Notes under the pieces: model-generated
Seen by the model: only the letters and a program-made list of their open reading frames with translations
Databases searched by the model: none
What the model was told of the DNA's origin: nothing
Shown here: positions 20,271-29,976 of the stretch, one piece after another
How positions within the stretch are numbered: the first letter of the stretch is position 1
Layout: every line of letters starts with the position of its first letter
Made by a program: the position numbers and the translations under genes
Origin: Posidonia oceanica
Lineage: Eukaryota; Streptophyta; Magnoliopsida; Alismatales; Posidoniaceae
NCBI GenBank assembly: GCA_037176725.1
Contig: JAZBRS010000020.1
Span: forward strand, 100,272,501 to 100,336,500
Direction: 5' to 3'
Length of the DNA stretch: 64,000 nucleotides

Positions 20271-20777
20271 TTGGACGCTGGACATTACAGCGTCCAACGT
20301 TGGCCGCTGGCAAACCCAGCGTCCAACGACCCTCCAAGGCAAAGATGCTAAGATCAAAGAATATTCCATAATAAAAGGCTGATCAATGACCATTAAGGCC
20401 AATTAAAGCCTTGACTGGTAAAAGGACCTCTAATGGAGGCAACACACGGACTTTGACTTTAGCCAATTAAGGCAAGTTTGGGGATACACAAAACTAGGTT
20501 ATTGGACGCTGCTGATAACAGCGTCCAACGTTGGACGCTAGGGTATCTAGCGTCCAACACACTCAAATGCAAACTTGCCAATTTTGGCCTCTCAATGAAG
20601 GGGACAAGTGTCAATCGATTTAATGAGGTGATTTTGTTAACGTGGACCTATTTGACTTTCACAGATGGTTTGGGTCCAAAAGGAAAATTGGTAGATTTGG
20701 AAATAAAATGAATTGAAACTGTTAGACGCAGCTGTATGCTACGTCCAACGTTAGACGTAGTTAAATACTGCATCCAA
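20271..20777 (-). repeat. Three hairpin pairs in 5' LTR C
   Basis: 20271-20297 (TTGGACGCTG-GACATTA-CAGCGTCCAA, perfect), CG, 20300-20326 (one mismatch); 20502-20528 (perfect), CG, 20531-20557 (TTGGACGCTA-GGGTATC-TAGCGTCCAA, perfect); 20722-20748, CG, 20751-20777 (two to three mismatches). The joint of the middle pair makes the 18-bp perfect palindrome GCGTCCAACGTTGGACGC at 20521-20538. Confidence 0.92.
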
Positions 20778-20908
20778 TGTTCCAAAGAGGCAAATGGGCT
20801 TTTAGAGAGTACTTAAGCTGAGCAAAAAGCTTATAAAAAAGAGTGGAGCATGATATGAGGTAATGGCACCTAAAAATGCAAGGGGAGTGCCAAAACAGGG
20901 TATCTACA

Positions 20909-21755
20909 TGCACCAAGTGCCACAACCAGCACTATACCAAGAGTCAGCAACTGCACAGGTGCTAAGAGTACAGCAAGCTCAACCAATATGGAGGCATCAA
21001 CCTCTGACAAACTCAAGCAAGCCAATAAAATATACGGAGGAGGTCAAGACACCACTCTCGCAAGGCAGTCAAAATATGTGGGGCATCTTCAAAAAAGACA
21101 AGCCATTGCCAATGCCCGTACCTGAGCCAGAGCCAATGCCAAAGCCAGCACCTGAGCTAGAGCAAGAACCATTGCCAATGCCCGACCTTGAGCTAGAGCC
21201 AATGCCAGAGCTAGCACTCAAGCTAGAGCAAGAACCATTGCCAATGCCCGACCCTGAGCCAAAGCCAATGCTAGAGCAAGCACTCGAGCTAGAGCAAGAA
21301 CCATTGCCAATGCCCATACCAGAGCCAGAGCCAATGCCAGAGCAGCACCCGTACTAGAGCCCGTGCCCATGCCAGAGTTAGTACCCGAGCCCGACTAAGA
21401 GATAATGTCGGTGCCACCAAAAGCATCCAACCCAGATGTTGTGACGGCAGAGCTAGAGGCAGAGAATGAGCTTACTATGCTTTCCTACATCAAGGAACTG
21501 CTGCCTCATCCACCTAGGCCTCCTGACATATCAGTTTATGGAAAGTCTATCCCTGCAGTGAAGAGGTGCTCATGGATGTCCATCAAGCACACGCCAAAGA
21601 AGCCGATTCCGTGCATCAATAAGGTCAACTTTGCTCGCAAGCCAAAGTTCAGAAGAATACAGCTTGTGACGCAAGGGGCAGAGCACCATGCTCATCCATC
21701 AGGCTGCCCTCCTCTCTCAGGACGAGGCACGGATTTCGTGTTTGACACTGGTTAG
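20909..21755 (+). pseudogene. Gag-like linker fragment, Tat-type (uncertain)
   Basis: Plus-strand frame from 20909 encodes QPIWRHQPLTNSS, KYTEEVKTPLSQGSQNMWGI and then a repetitive stretch of PLPMPDPEPKPM-like units (about 21100-21340), ending at a TAG at 21355. A second frame at 21405-21755 encodes ENELTMLSYIKELLPHPPRP and KPIPCINKVNFARKPKFRR. I do not recognise a fold. Context (integrase tail just downstream in the same orientation) suggests a Gag C-terminus and spacer of a Tat-like element from which protease to integrase core has been deleted. A repeat-derived host protein is less likely. Confidence 0.4.
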
Positions 21756-21922
21756 GGAGCTGGAAGCGAGAGGCCTCTACTGATGGAAGCTACACTAGGG
21801 GCATCCCCCCTAGTTATTGTGAATAGACTTCGTCTTTATTTTCCTATTTTTCTTTTGTCTTGTTCAAGCATGAAAAATACATAAATAAAACACCTCCCTT
21901 CATGCAATAAAGTGTAAACTTA

Positions 21923-22147
21923 ATGAGAAGAAATTTCCTTCCACGTAAGCATGGGAAACTGAGACCAAATTGGGAAGGACCATACTTGGTGGTTGAGGCA
22001 TATCCAGGCAATGCCTATTCAGTAGGCTTGAATATCCCTGGAATGCGTTGCACCTCAAATGATACTACCCTTGACATGCACACAGAGCCACTAGATTGCC
22101 CATGCTTGAGGACCTACTGTTTCCAATGTCTAAGAGTCATACCTTAA
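21923..22147 (+). pseudogene. Integrase C-terminal tail, Ty3/gypsy
   Basis: Encodes HGKLRPNWEGPYLVVEAYPG followed by NAYSVGLNIPGMRC, the conserved K-x-x-P-N-W-x-G-P-Y segment near the end of Tat/Athila-type integrases, then a short tail ending at TAA. It is preceded by noncoding DNA, so the catalytic core is missing. Confidence 0.75.
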
Positions 22148-23390
22148 CATCACTTCACAAACACCTTGTGGGAGAAGGAGGGAAAATGGTCCAACACTGA
22201 GATAGAGGCAAATCATAAGAAGCCCCCTCCCAGTTCATGAATAAGAAGTCTACACACATCCCTTGAGTCAAACAAGTTACCCTAGTACAAATCGGGTAAG
22301 TGTCTAAGGCCAATACTTAGAAGCGCAGAAAAGAGGGGAGTGTACCAAATAGAAGAACGTCTCGGTCCGTCAAGGAACAAGTATCCATTGGCCAAGCACT
22401 CAAATGGGGTGAGACTACTTGCCAAAATACCCAAAAAAGAAGAGAGAAAAGAAGACAGCAAAGAAACTATCCACATGCAAGAAAAGAAAGAGAATTGAAA
22501 AGAAGGCAGCAAAGAAGCTGTCCAAGAGTTAAAACTAAAAAGCTGGGGAAATACTAAGCACAGTAGGAATCAACCTTGAACTGAGAAGGGTATAGGCTTC
22601 AAATCTTTAGCTGAAATCTTAGGATAGGACATTGACCTTCCTTCCACCCATATCCTGCACTGTACACTTAGAGGCAAAGGGTAGAAGCCTAGGTCTAGAG
22701 ACTGTTAGGCGCCAAAGCAAGCCTGAAGTATCCATGGCTCCAAGATGCACAAGGGATTCGATTATCAAGGTTTCCCGACCATGAGGTCTCTTGTTTCCCA
22801 ACTTCTTGGAAGATTCTTCTTCTCCAACCAAAAATCCAAAAAAAATGATAAAACCAAAAATCCAAAAAAAAATGATAAAACCAAAAATCCAAAAAAAAAT
22901 GATAAAACCAAAAAATCCAAGAAAATGATAAAACTAAGAATCAAAAAAATGATAAAACCAAAAATCCAAAAAAATGATAAAACCAAAAATCCAAAAAATA
23001 GCAAAAGATCAAAAATCCAAAAATAGTGAGCAGGGTAAAATCTACCCAACCTACATCACCTCATTAAAATGATAACAAGTAAGGCCGATGATGCAAAATC
23101 TAGGAAATTTTACAACTCTTCATCGTACTTGACCTCTTCTATTCAGGACGGTCATTCGGTATTCACCTACAAGCCAAGACTGGGATCTCGAGAAGAGACA
23201 GTCCCTCGTCTAGCATGCCATCTTTAGACAACAAAGTTGAGGCCAAAGCTCGTTATCCAAAATCTAATTTTCAATTGTTTATTTCATGTTGATTATTTTA
23301 TTTATGATTACTTTGGACTAGGGGCAATAATAACCCTAGATGGAATAACAAGTTTGCTAAGATTGTGCAGAAAATTCATTCAGAGGCAAT
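22148..23390 (+). other. 3' noncoding remains of the Tat-like piece, with A-rich tandem repeats
   Basis: No gene. 22826-23025 is an array of 26-28-bp units like CCAAAAATCCAAAAAAAAATG, about eight copies; open frames on both strands there are artefacts. ACTAGGGGCAATAATAACC at 23319-23337 looks like a polypurine tract, but no LTR start could be confirmed after it. Confidence 0.6.
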
Positions 23391-23426
23391 GAACGAGCCA
23401 ATACCGTTCAAATCAGTTTTCCAGCG

Positions 23427-23556
23427 TTGGACGCAGAAAACTTAGCGGATAACGTTATCTGTGCCATATCAGGCGCATAATGTTCAAATCAGCTTCCCGG
23501 CGTTGGACGCAAAAAAATCAGCGGATAACGTTATCCACGCTATATCAGGCGTATAA
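23427..23556 (+). repeat. Two hairpin-pair modules (26-CG-26)
   Basis: 23427-23452, CG, 23455-23480 and 23503-23528, CG, 23531-23556. Units start TTGGACGCAG or TTATCC and end GCGGATAA or GCGTATAA. Same length and CG joint as the modules in LTR C at 30107-30216. They directly precede the GTAACCAAAGC array. Confidence 0.75.
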
Positions 23557-23570
23557 CATTTTAAAGCAAG

Positions 23571-23728
23571 AACCTTGGAGCATAACCGGGTATCCAAAGC
23601 GAGAACCACGGAGCGTAACCAGGTAACCAAAGCAAAGCACCCTGGAGCGTAACCAGGTAACCAAAGCAAAGCAACCTGGAGCTAAACCAGGTAACCAAAG
23701 CAAGAACCCTGGAGCGTAACTGGATAAC
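23571..23728 (+). repeat. GTAACCAAAGC tandem array, left part
   Basis: Units of about 34-38 bp with CCTGGAGCGTAACCAGGTAA and CCAAAGCAAAGCACC. The array is split by the solo LTR A and continues at 28444; GGAGCGTAACCAGGTAACC itself contains an imperfect GGTTAC/GTAACC inverted repeat. Confidence 0.85.
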
Positions 23729-24397
23729 TGTAGACACCCCATTTTGATAGGCTGAATTAGTGGATCTCTCTCTGGTGGCTTCAAAACATGACTTAGAAAA
23801 CCCTCACCCAAAATCAGGAAAATTAAAAACTTTAGAACCTTGAAATCAAACCCAAAACCCATCCTTTCTTCAACCTAGAAAATTACACAAAAATCCTAAG
23901 AAAATCCTTCCAAAACCCTTCAAAAATCCCATTTAAAATCTTAGGTCAAACCTTAGAAATCCTAGGTCACATACTCACACAAAACCCCTCCAAATTCAGG
24001 TCATTACCCTTCTTTCTCATCTCATTATCCTTTTCTCTCTCCTGATTATTCTTTTCTCTCTCCTCTTTATCCTCCTTCTCTTTCTCCTTCTTTTCCTCTC
24101 TTTCTCTCTTCTTTTCTTGCTCACCTATGGGCCTACCCCATTCTTGCTCCTCCCCACTTATTCTCCTTTCTTTCCTTTATTTTATCTTTATTTTATTTTA
24201 TCCCATGTTATTTGATCTTTAATTTTTTTTCTTCCATTCCCTTCTTTCTTTCTTTCTCCCATCCTTTCCTCCTTTCTTTCCTTCCTTCTTTCTTTCTTTC
24301 TTTCTTTTCCATTTACCACATTAAACCCAAAACCCTAGCAACCAAAACCAAATCTAAAACCCATTCTAAACCCATAAACCCAAAACCCAAGCAACCA

Positions 24398-24690
24398 AAA
24401 CCGAATCTAAAACCCATTCTAAATCCTAAAATCCTAATCAAAACCCTAACCTAAACCCTAAACCCTAATCAACAAACCCTAAAACTAAAAACCCCTAACC
24501 TAAACCCTAAACCCTAAACCCTAATCAACAAACCCTAAACCCTAACAAACCCCAAACCCTAATCAACAAACCCTAAACCCTAATCAAAACCCTAAACCCT
24601 AATCAACAAACCCTAAACCCTAATAAAATCCCAAAACCCTAATCAAGACCCCTAAAACTTAAAACCCTAAACCCTAAATCTAATCCATGC
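24398..24690 (+). repeat. Telomere-like CCCTAAA runs inside LTR A
   Basis: About twenty CCCTAAA or CCCTAA words, partly in tandem (CTAAACCCTAAACCCTAAAC at 24492-24530), mixed with AATCAACAAA. This is the plant telomere sequence in degenerate form, but it lies well inside an LTR. Shorter runs are in the other A LTRs (44690-44780; CTAGGGTTT at 37220-37320). Confidence 0.85.
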
Positions 24691-27179
24691 AAATTTAAAT
24701 CACAATTACAACCCAATTAAATCCAATCAAAACCCCAAGCCCATCTTTTAACCTAATTAAAAATTAAAACCAATTTGAATTTAACAATTAAAGTCAAAAC
24801 CCACTTAAACAAATCAAAACTCGTTTAAATTTAAAACCAACTAAAGTTAAAACACATCCAAACTCATTAAAAAAATAAACTAAACCCAAACCCCATTTTA
24901 AAACCCTAAAACCCATTTAAAACACAAAGTCCATTTCAACTTGAATTTAATTAAGATTAGAATCAATTTAAACAATCAACAACCAAATCCATTTAAACTA
25001 ATCTAAATTAAAACTCAATCAAACCTAAACTAATTAAAATCAAAGCAAAAAATCCAAACCAAGCCCAAGGCCCATTAAGCCCCTTTTTTCCCTCTTTCCT
25101 TCCTCTCCTTCTTCTTCTTCTTCTTTTTTCTCTCTTTTTTCACTTTTTTTCTCCACTTTTCTCCAGCCTGGCCCACTGTCTCCCTTCCTTCTCTTCTTCT
25201 TCCTTTTCTTCTCCACACCCACAGCAACTCTTCTCCCTCCATTTTTCTCCCCCCATTTCTATTTTCAAACCACAAATCTCCCCCCCATATTCAAACACCT
25301 CCTCTCAACCTCCTCTTCATTTTTTTTTCTTTCTTCTTACCTGCCAAGAGCCACCTCCATCACTTCCTCCATCACCTCCTCTTCACGACATCCATCACTT
25401 CCTCTTCATCTCCCCAACACCTCCACACCCAAAACACAGCAAACACCCCCAGACCACCTCCAGACCAACTCCCCCTTCCGCCACCATTCCTCAACACAAC
25501 AAAACCACAGCCAGACCACCACCTTCCCCTCTCCACCATCACAGACCTCCCTTCTGAATAAAAAGAAAAAGAAAACACCTCCACTCCCACACTGCAAACA
25601 CCTTTGGCCCTCCATCACCTTCACCTCTTCTTCTCCTCCACCACCAGACAACCCAGACCTTCTCCAACAAACATAGACCATAGCCTCCTCCACCATAACC
25701 CAACTCCTCCAGACCCTCCAAACACCTTCAAGCACTCCACCACATTCCCACAACCCACAGCAAAACCCACAGACAAACACACAACACCAAGCTCACCAGC
25801 AGACCAAGAGAGAGAGGAGAGAAACCAGAACCCACAAGCACCAACCAAAGAACCCACCATAACCCAACTCCTCCAGACCTCAGCCCCTCCTCCACACACC
25901 CGAACACACACAGAAGGAGAAGGAGGAGAGAGAAAAAAAGAAAAAACACACACACAGACGCTCCTAAGATCGACACTCACACAGTACTTCCTCTCGACCT
26001 TCCTGGAGCCACCACCCATCCAGAGAGAGGACCCTAGCCCAAGAGAGCCACACGATCGCTAGTGAAAAACCAATATCCTTTAGAGGAACCCATTCAGCCG
26101 TTTTTGGGTTTTGAGCAAGCAAACAGCGACCTGAGGCCTCCGCGAGCTCCAGAGACCTTCTAGCAACACACTGCGATCCTCCCCAGCCGCAACCCCCCCC
26201 ATGCCTTTATTTGCGTGTTTTGTGCCCTGTGGCACGTTTCCCACCTCGCCGGCAACCTCCTTCATCGCTGGCGCCGACCGCCGGTGCAACAAAGCGCAGC
26301 AGCGCTCTAGACGTCCAGAGGCGCCGCCGAAGCCTCACCGCACCGCCCGCACCTTCACCGGACCGCACCGGGCCTCCCCGAGCTCCGCCCATGCCGCACC
26401 GCCCCGTGGAGCGCCGACGCAAATCATCCTCCCCCGCGAGCAGCGCATGCCACTATTCACCATGTTTTTTTTTATTGCCATTAGTTAGCTTTAGGTTTAT
26501 TTTTTCTTAACTTAATATTTTTTACAATGCATTGCATTTGTTTCTGTTAGTTTTGTTTTATTACTTTTAGGTCCAGTCATAGTTTAAGTTTCATTTAAAT
26601 CCTGAATAAAACTTTATTACATTGCGTTTAATTCCTGTCTTTTCTTTTTATTACATCTTAGTCCCTCTGCAGTTCAAAGCATTTTAACATTTTTTAGTTT
26701 TAGTCCAGTTATTTATTTTTATTGCATCTTAGTCCTCCTGCAGTTCAAAATACTTTAATGTCTCTTAGTTTTTAGTCCAGCAATTTACTTTATTTTATTT
26801 ACTTTCAAGTCCTGCAGTTGATTAATATCATTTAAATGCATGTTTTTATCTTATTACATTACTTTTAACTCCTGCTATTTATTTTATTTACACATTAGTC
26901 CTCCTTCAGTTGTTAAAAATCATTTAATCTCATACTTTACCATATTACATTGCATTTTAGTCCAGTGCATGCATTCACAGCATTTATTTAAATTGCATTT
27001 TTTCCATATTGCATTGCATTCCAGACCCTACATTTTATAGCATTTGCATTTAGGTCCTCAGTCTATTCAGATTTCATTTAATCTCTGTTTTAAAACCTTA
27101 TTGCATTATTAAAAAACCCAAAGACTTATTTTTATTACACCCAGGCCCATAGTTTTGCATTTGCATTGCATATAGGCCC

Positions 27180-27740
27180 CTAAGTTTGCATTTTCATTGT
27201 ATATAGGTCCCTAAGTTTGCATTTAGTTGCATCCAGGTCCCTAGGTTTGCATTTTCATTGCATATAGGTCCCTAAGTTTGCATTTAGTTGCATCGAGGTC
27301 CCTAGGTTTGCATTTTTATTGCAAATAGGTCCCTAAGTTTGCATTTAGTTGCATCCAGGTCCCTAGGTTTGCATTTTCATTGCATCTGGCCCCCTACAGT
27401 CTCTCTTAATTACATTTAGGTCCTTTCTTGCATTTTTGCATGCATAACTCCTGTTTAGCTTTACATTTGCACTATTTTGCATACATTTGCACTATCTAGC
27501 TTTACTTTTGCCTTGTTTTGCTTGCATTTGCATTGTTTTGCGTGCCTGCACCCTGTTTTCGCCTGCATTTGCATTGTTTTGCGTGCCTGCACCCTGTTTT
27601 GCTTGCATTTGCATCGTTTTGCGTGCCCGCATCTGTTTTCGCCTGCATTTGCCTTATTTTGCATGCCCGTTCTTGTTTTCCTTTGCCTTTGCACCGTTTT
27701 GCGTGCCGACTTTTGTTTCTCGCACCGTTTTGCGTATTTA
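27180..27740 (+). repeat. TTGCATTT-type tandem repeats in LTR A
   Basis: 27180-27400 is a 61-bp repeat (CTAAGTTTGCATTTAGTTGC ...) of two similar halves; 27480-27740 has about 55-60-bp units with TTGCATTTGCATTGTTTTGC and GTGCCTGCACCCTG. Reading frames on both strands over this stretch come from the repeats. Confidence 0.8.
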
Positions 27741-28443
27741 CTGTTGTTTCCCTTGCAAGTCGCTCGCATATGTATGGTTTTACCACTGTTTTGTTTTATC
27801 GCTTGCATTTGCATTTAGGACAGTGATGCTTACTGCCTGGAGTTCTCATGAACCAGGGTTCGCTCGGTTCGGAACACAGACAACGCTGCTGAGTACTTAG
27901 ATAGCATGTTTAATTCCTTGCACGCATTTTATCACTTAGAGCACCCCTTTGAGCATCTAATTAGGCATTCATAGCACTTAGGCATTCAAAGTATGTATTT
28001 CCCTGCGTATGCGAGCGTAAGCCTAGAAAGACCGATTCTTGGGCGTGTCGGGGGTGTCTAACACCTTCCCCACACGTAACAGGAGTCCTTGCCGTTTCTC
28101 ATGGCCCACAATGACCATATTGCCCTCATCCTAAGCACGAGTCACATCATTTGCATCTCATTGCATATCATTTCATCTACTTTGCATCGTATTGCATCTT
28201 TTGCTTGGTTTTGCGTGTTTATTCACGCATTTCCCCGGTTTTCCTTGTCTTCCGACTTAATAGACATGGTGGCGACTCTGATTTGTCTTTTCTTCTCCTT
28301 TTCTTTCCTTTTTTTCCTTTTTTAAGTGTTTTCGAGTCAAGTCTTCCTTCTCGGATACATCCGCTAATAGTGAACCTGAATCCAATCGGTGCACGCAAGC
28401 TTTGGCAGCGTACTTGGACGATCTGAACACCGGGATTACTACA

Positions 28444-28762
28444 GCAACCAAAGCAAAGCACCTCGGAGCGTAACCGGGTAACCAAAACAAAGCACCCCGG
28501 AGCAAAATCGGGTAACCAAAGTAAGAACCCCGGAGCGTAACCGCGTAACCAAAGCAAAGCACCCCGGAGCGTAACTGAGTAACCAAAGCAAAGCACCCTG
28601 GAGCGTAATCGGGTAACCAAAGCAAAAGATCCCGGAGCACAACTGGGTAACCAAAGCAAAGATCTCGAAGCACAACTGGGTAACCAAAGCAAAGGGTCCC
28701 GGAGCACAATCGGGTAACCAAAGCAAAAGAACCCCGGAGCACAACCGGGTAAACAAAGCAAT
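28444..28762 (+). repeat. GTAACCAAAGC tandem array, right part
   Basis: About nine units of roughly 34-37 bp (GGAGCGTAACCGGGTAACC, AAAGCAAAGCACCCC). The complete C element has this motif only once (around 18515-18545, reversed), so the array expanded in this copy. Confidence 0.88.
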
Positions 28763-29976
28763 GCCAACGGTATTAGTGGACCCATCGCTCACTAACACCC
28801 AGGTCAGAAGATGATGGTCTCTGTCGAGAATGTAGGCAACATTCCATAAAAGGACACCTGATTTTGGCGAATAAAGCCAACAGTATTAGTGGACCCATCG
28901 TTCACTAACTCCGGGGTCATAAGATGACGGTCTCTATCGAGCATGTAGGCAACATTCAATGAAAGGACACCTAATTCTAGCGAATAAAGCCAATGGTATT
29001 AGTGGACCCATCGTTCACTAACTCTCGGGCCAGAAGACGACAGTCTCTGTCGTAAATGTGGACAACATTCGATGAAAGGACACTTGATTCTGGCGAATAA
29101 AGCTAATGGTATTAGTGGACCCGTCGTTCATTGATTCCGAGTCACAAGACGACGGTCTCTGTTGAGAATGTAGGCAACATTCAATGAAAGGACACCTGAT
29201 TGTGACAAATAGAGCCAACGCAGCTAGTAGAGAAGAGGTCAACCCCCTTTGCCCAACACCTGGGAACATCATGGACCTCTCGCTCACAAACCCATGTATC
29301 ATAAGACGACGGTCCCTGTGGAGAGTGTAGGCTACACTTGATGAAAGGACACCTGATTATGACAAAATTGCATTCACGCATGTGTCAGTTTGACTTAGGT
29401 GATGAGAAAAATTCCTGAGCCAACTCGGTATACAAATCAAAGCTGGCAATGATGGAGGAACCTCATTATCTAGGGTCATGCATTGCATATCATGATCATC
29501 TCCTTCGCACTCTCACCAGCGCGCATCCATGCATAACGCATTGCACTGCAATCACATTGAATGGTCGTCAGAAATATTTTCTATCCATCATTTAAGTTTG
29601 ACTCCCATGGGCAACCCCCATTGCAATGTCTTTTAGTTTGATTCCTACGGGCAACCCCCGTGGTAGTGTCTTTAGTTTGACCCCCGCAGGCAACCCCCGT
29701 GGCAATGTCCCTTAGTTTGACCCCTGCGAGCAATCCCTGTGGTAGTGTCTTTTAGATCGACCCCCGTGGACAATCCCCACGCCTGTGTCTTTAGTCTATT
29801 CCCCTTGGGCAATCCCCTTGGCCGTGTTTCTTTAGCCAACCTTCATTGTGTCTCGTCCAAGTCTAGTGGCAGCAGGCATTAGATTTCTTTTAGGATCCCT
29901 AGGTAGCGCCACACAGGGATATCGTCTCGCCTTATAACTAGCTTCGTGCCGAAGCCACCTACAAGGAGGGGCAATC
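28763..29976 (+). repeat. C-family internal DNA, plus orientation
   Basis: 28763-29380: five units of about 112 bp with ATTAGTGGACCCATCG and AACATTCAATGAAAGGACAC. 29600-29840: about five units with GGCAACCCCCGTGG, some forming 19-nt hairpins. 29963-29976 is the polypurine tract AAGGAGGGGCAATC. The order mirrors the complete C element. Apparent reading frames are repeats. The matching 5' LTR was not found; this copy is truncated or rearranged on its left. Confidence 0.8.

Larger units (their letters stand above)
16093..20908 (-). mobile_element. Complete non-autonomous LTR retrotransposon, family C
   Basis: Two LTRs in direct orientation (16093-17406 and 19578-20908, minus strand) flank 2.17 kb of tandem repeats with no protein gene. 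The primer site lies next to the 5' LTR (19559-19577) and a polypurine tract next to the 3' LTR (17407-17421). Flanks TCCAC (16088-16092) and TGCAC (20909-20913) are a plausible 5-bp target duplication with one mismatch. Size, gene-free interior and Tat-like primer site make it a LARD-type element that must borrow enzymes, most likely from Tat elements. LTR sequences differ at many sites, so the insertion is old. Confidence 0.85.
19578..20908 (-). repeat. 5' LTR of C element
   Basis: 1331 bp, the minus strand beginning TGTAGATACCCTGTTTTGG and ending CCCCATATCCACA. TATA box CTATAAAAGC at 20197-20206. Hairpin pairs at 20271-20326, 20502-20557 and 20722-20777; the best has perfect 10-bp arms in both hairpins. 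A CTT/GAA-rich tract lies near 19808-19828. Confidence 0.88.
23729..28443 (+). mobile_element. Solo LTR A, 4715 bp (Tat clade)
   Basis: Begins TGTAGACACCCCATTTTGA and ends GGGATTACTACA with no internal region on either side. Both flanks are the same tandem array; the flanking 5-mers ATAAC (23724-23728) and GCAAC (28444-28448) each differ by one base from the array's GTAAC, a plausible decayed target duplication. Inside, in order: pyrimidine-rich stretch 24000-24320, telomere-like CCCTAAA DNA 24398-24690, second pyrimidine-rich stretch 25080-25330, GC-rich part 26080-26450, TGCATTT-rich repeats 26500-27750, and the conserved block near 28020-28105. Solo LTRs arise by recombination between the two LTRs of one element. 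Confidence 0.85.

Noticed and set aside
21100..21340. Proline-rich host protein with PMPEPEPMP repeats
   Set aside because: Short, without signal peptide, ends at a stop, and next to an integrase tail; better explained as a retrotransposon Gag linker.
23319..23337. Polypurine tract marking a 3' LTR for the Tat-like piece
   Set aside because: No TG..CA LTR with a second copy could be found after it, so it is only mentioned, not called.
24398..24690. A real telomere or chromosome end
   Set aside because: The CCCTAAA runs are degenerate, under 300 bp and lie inside a complete LTR with recognisable ends on both sides.
27461..27900. Cys-rich small secreted protein family
   Set aside because: Repetitive TTGCATTT DNA of LTR A read in three frames on both strands, all open.
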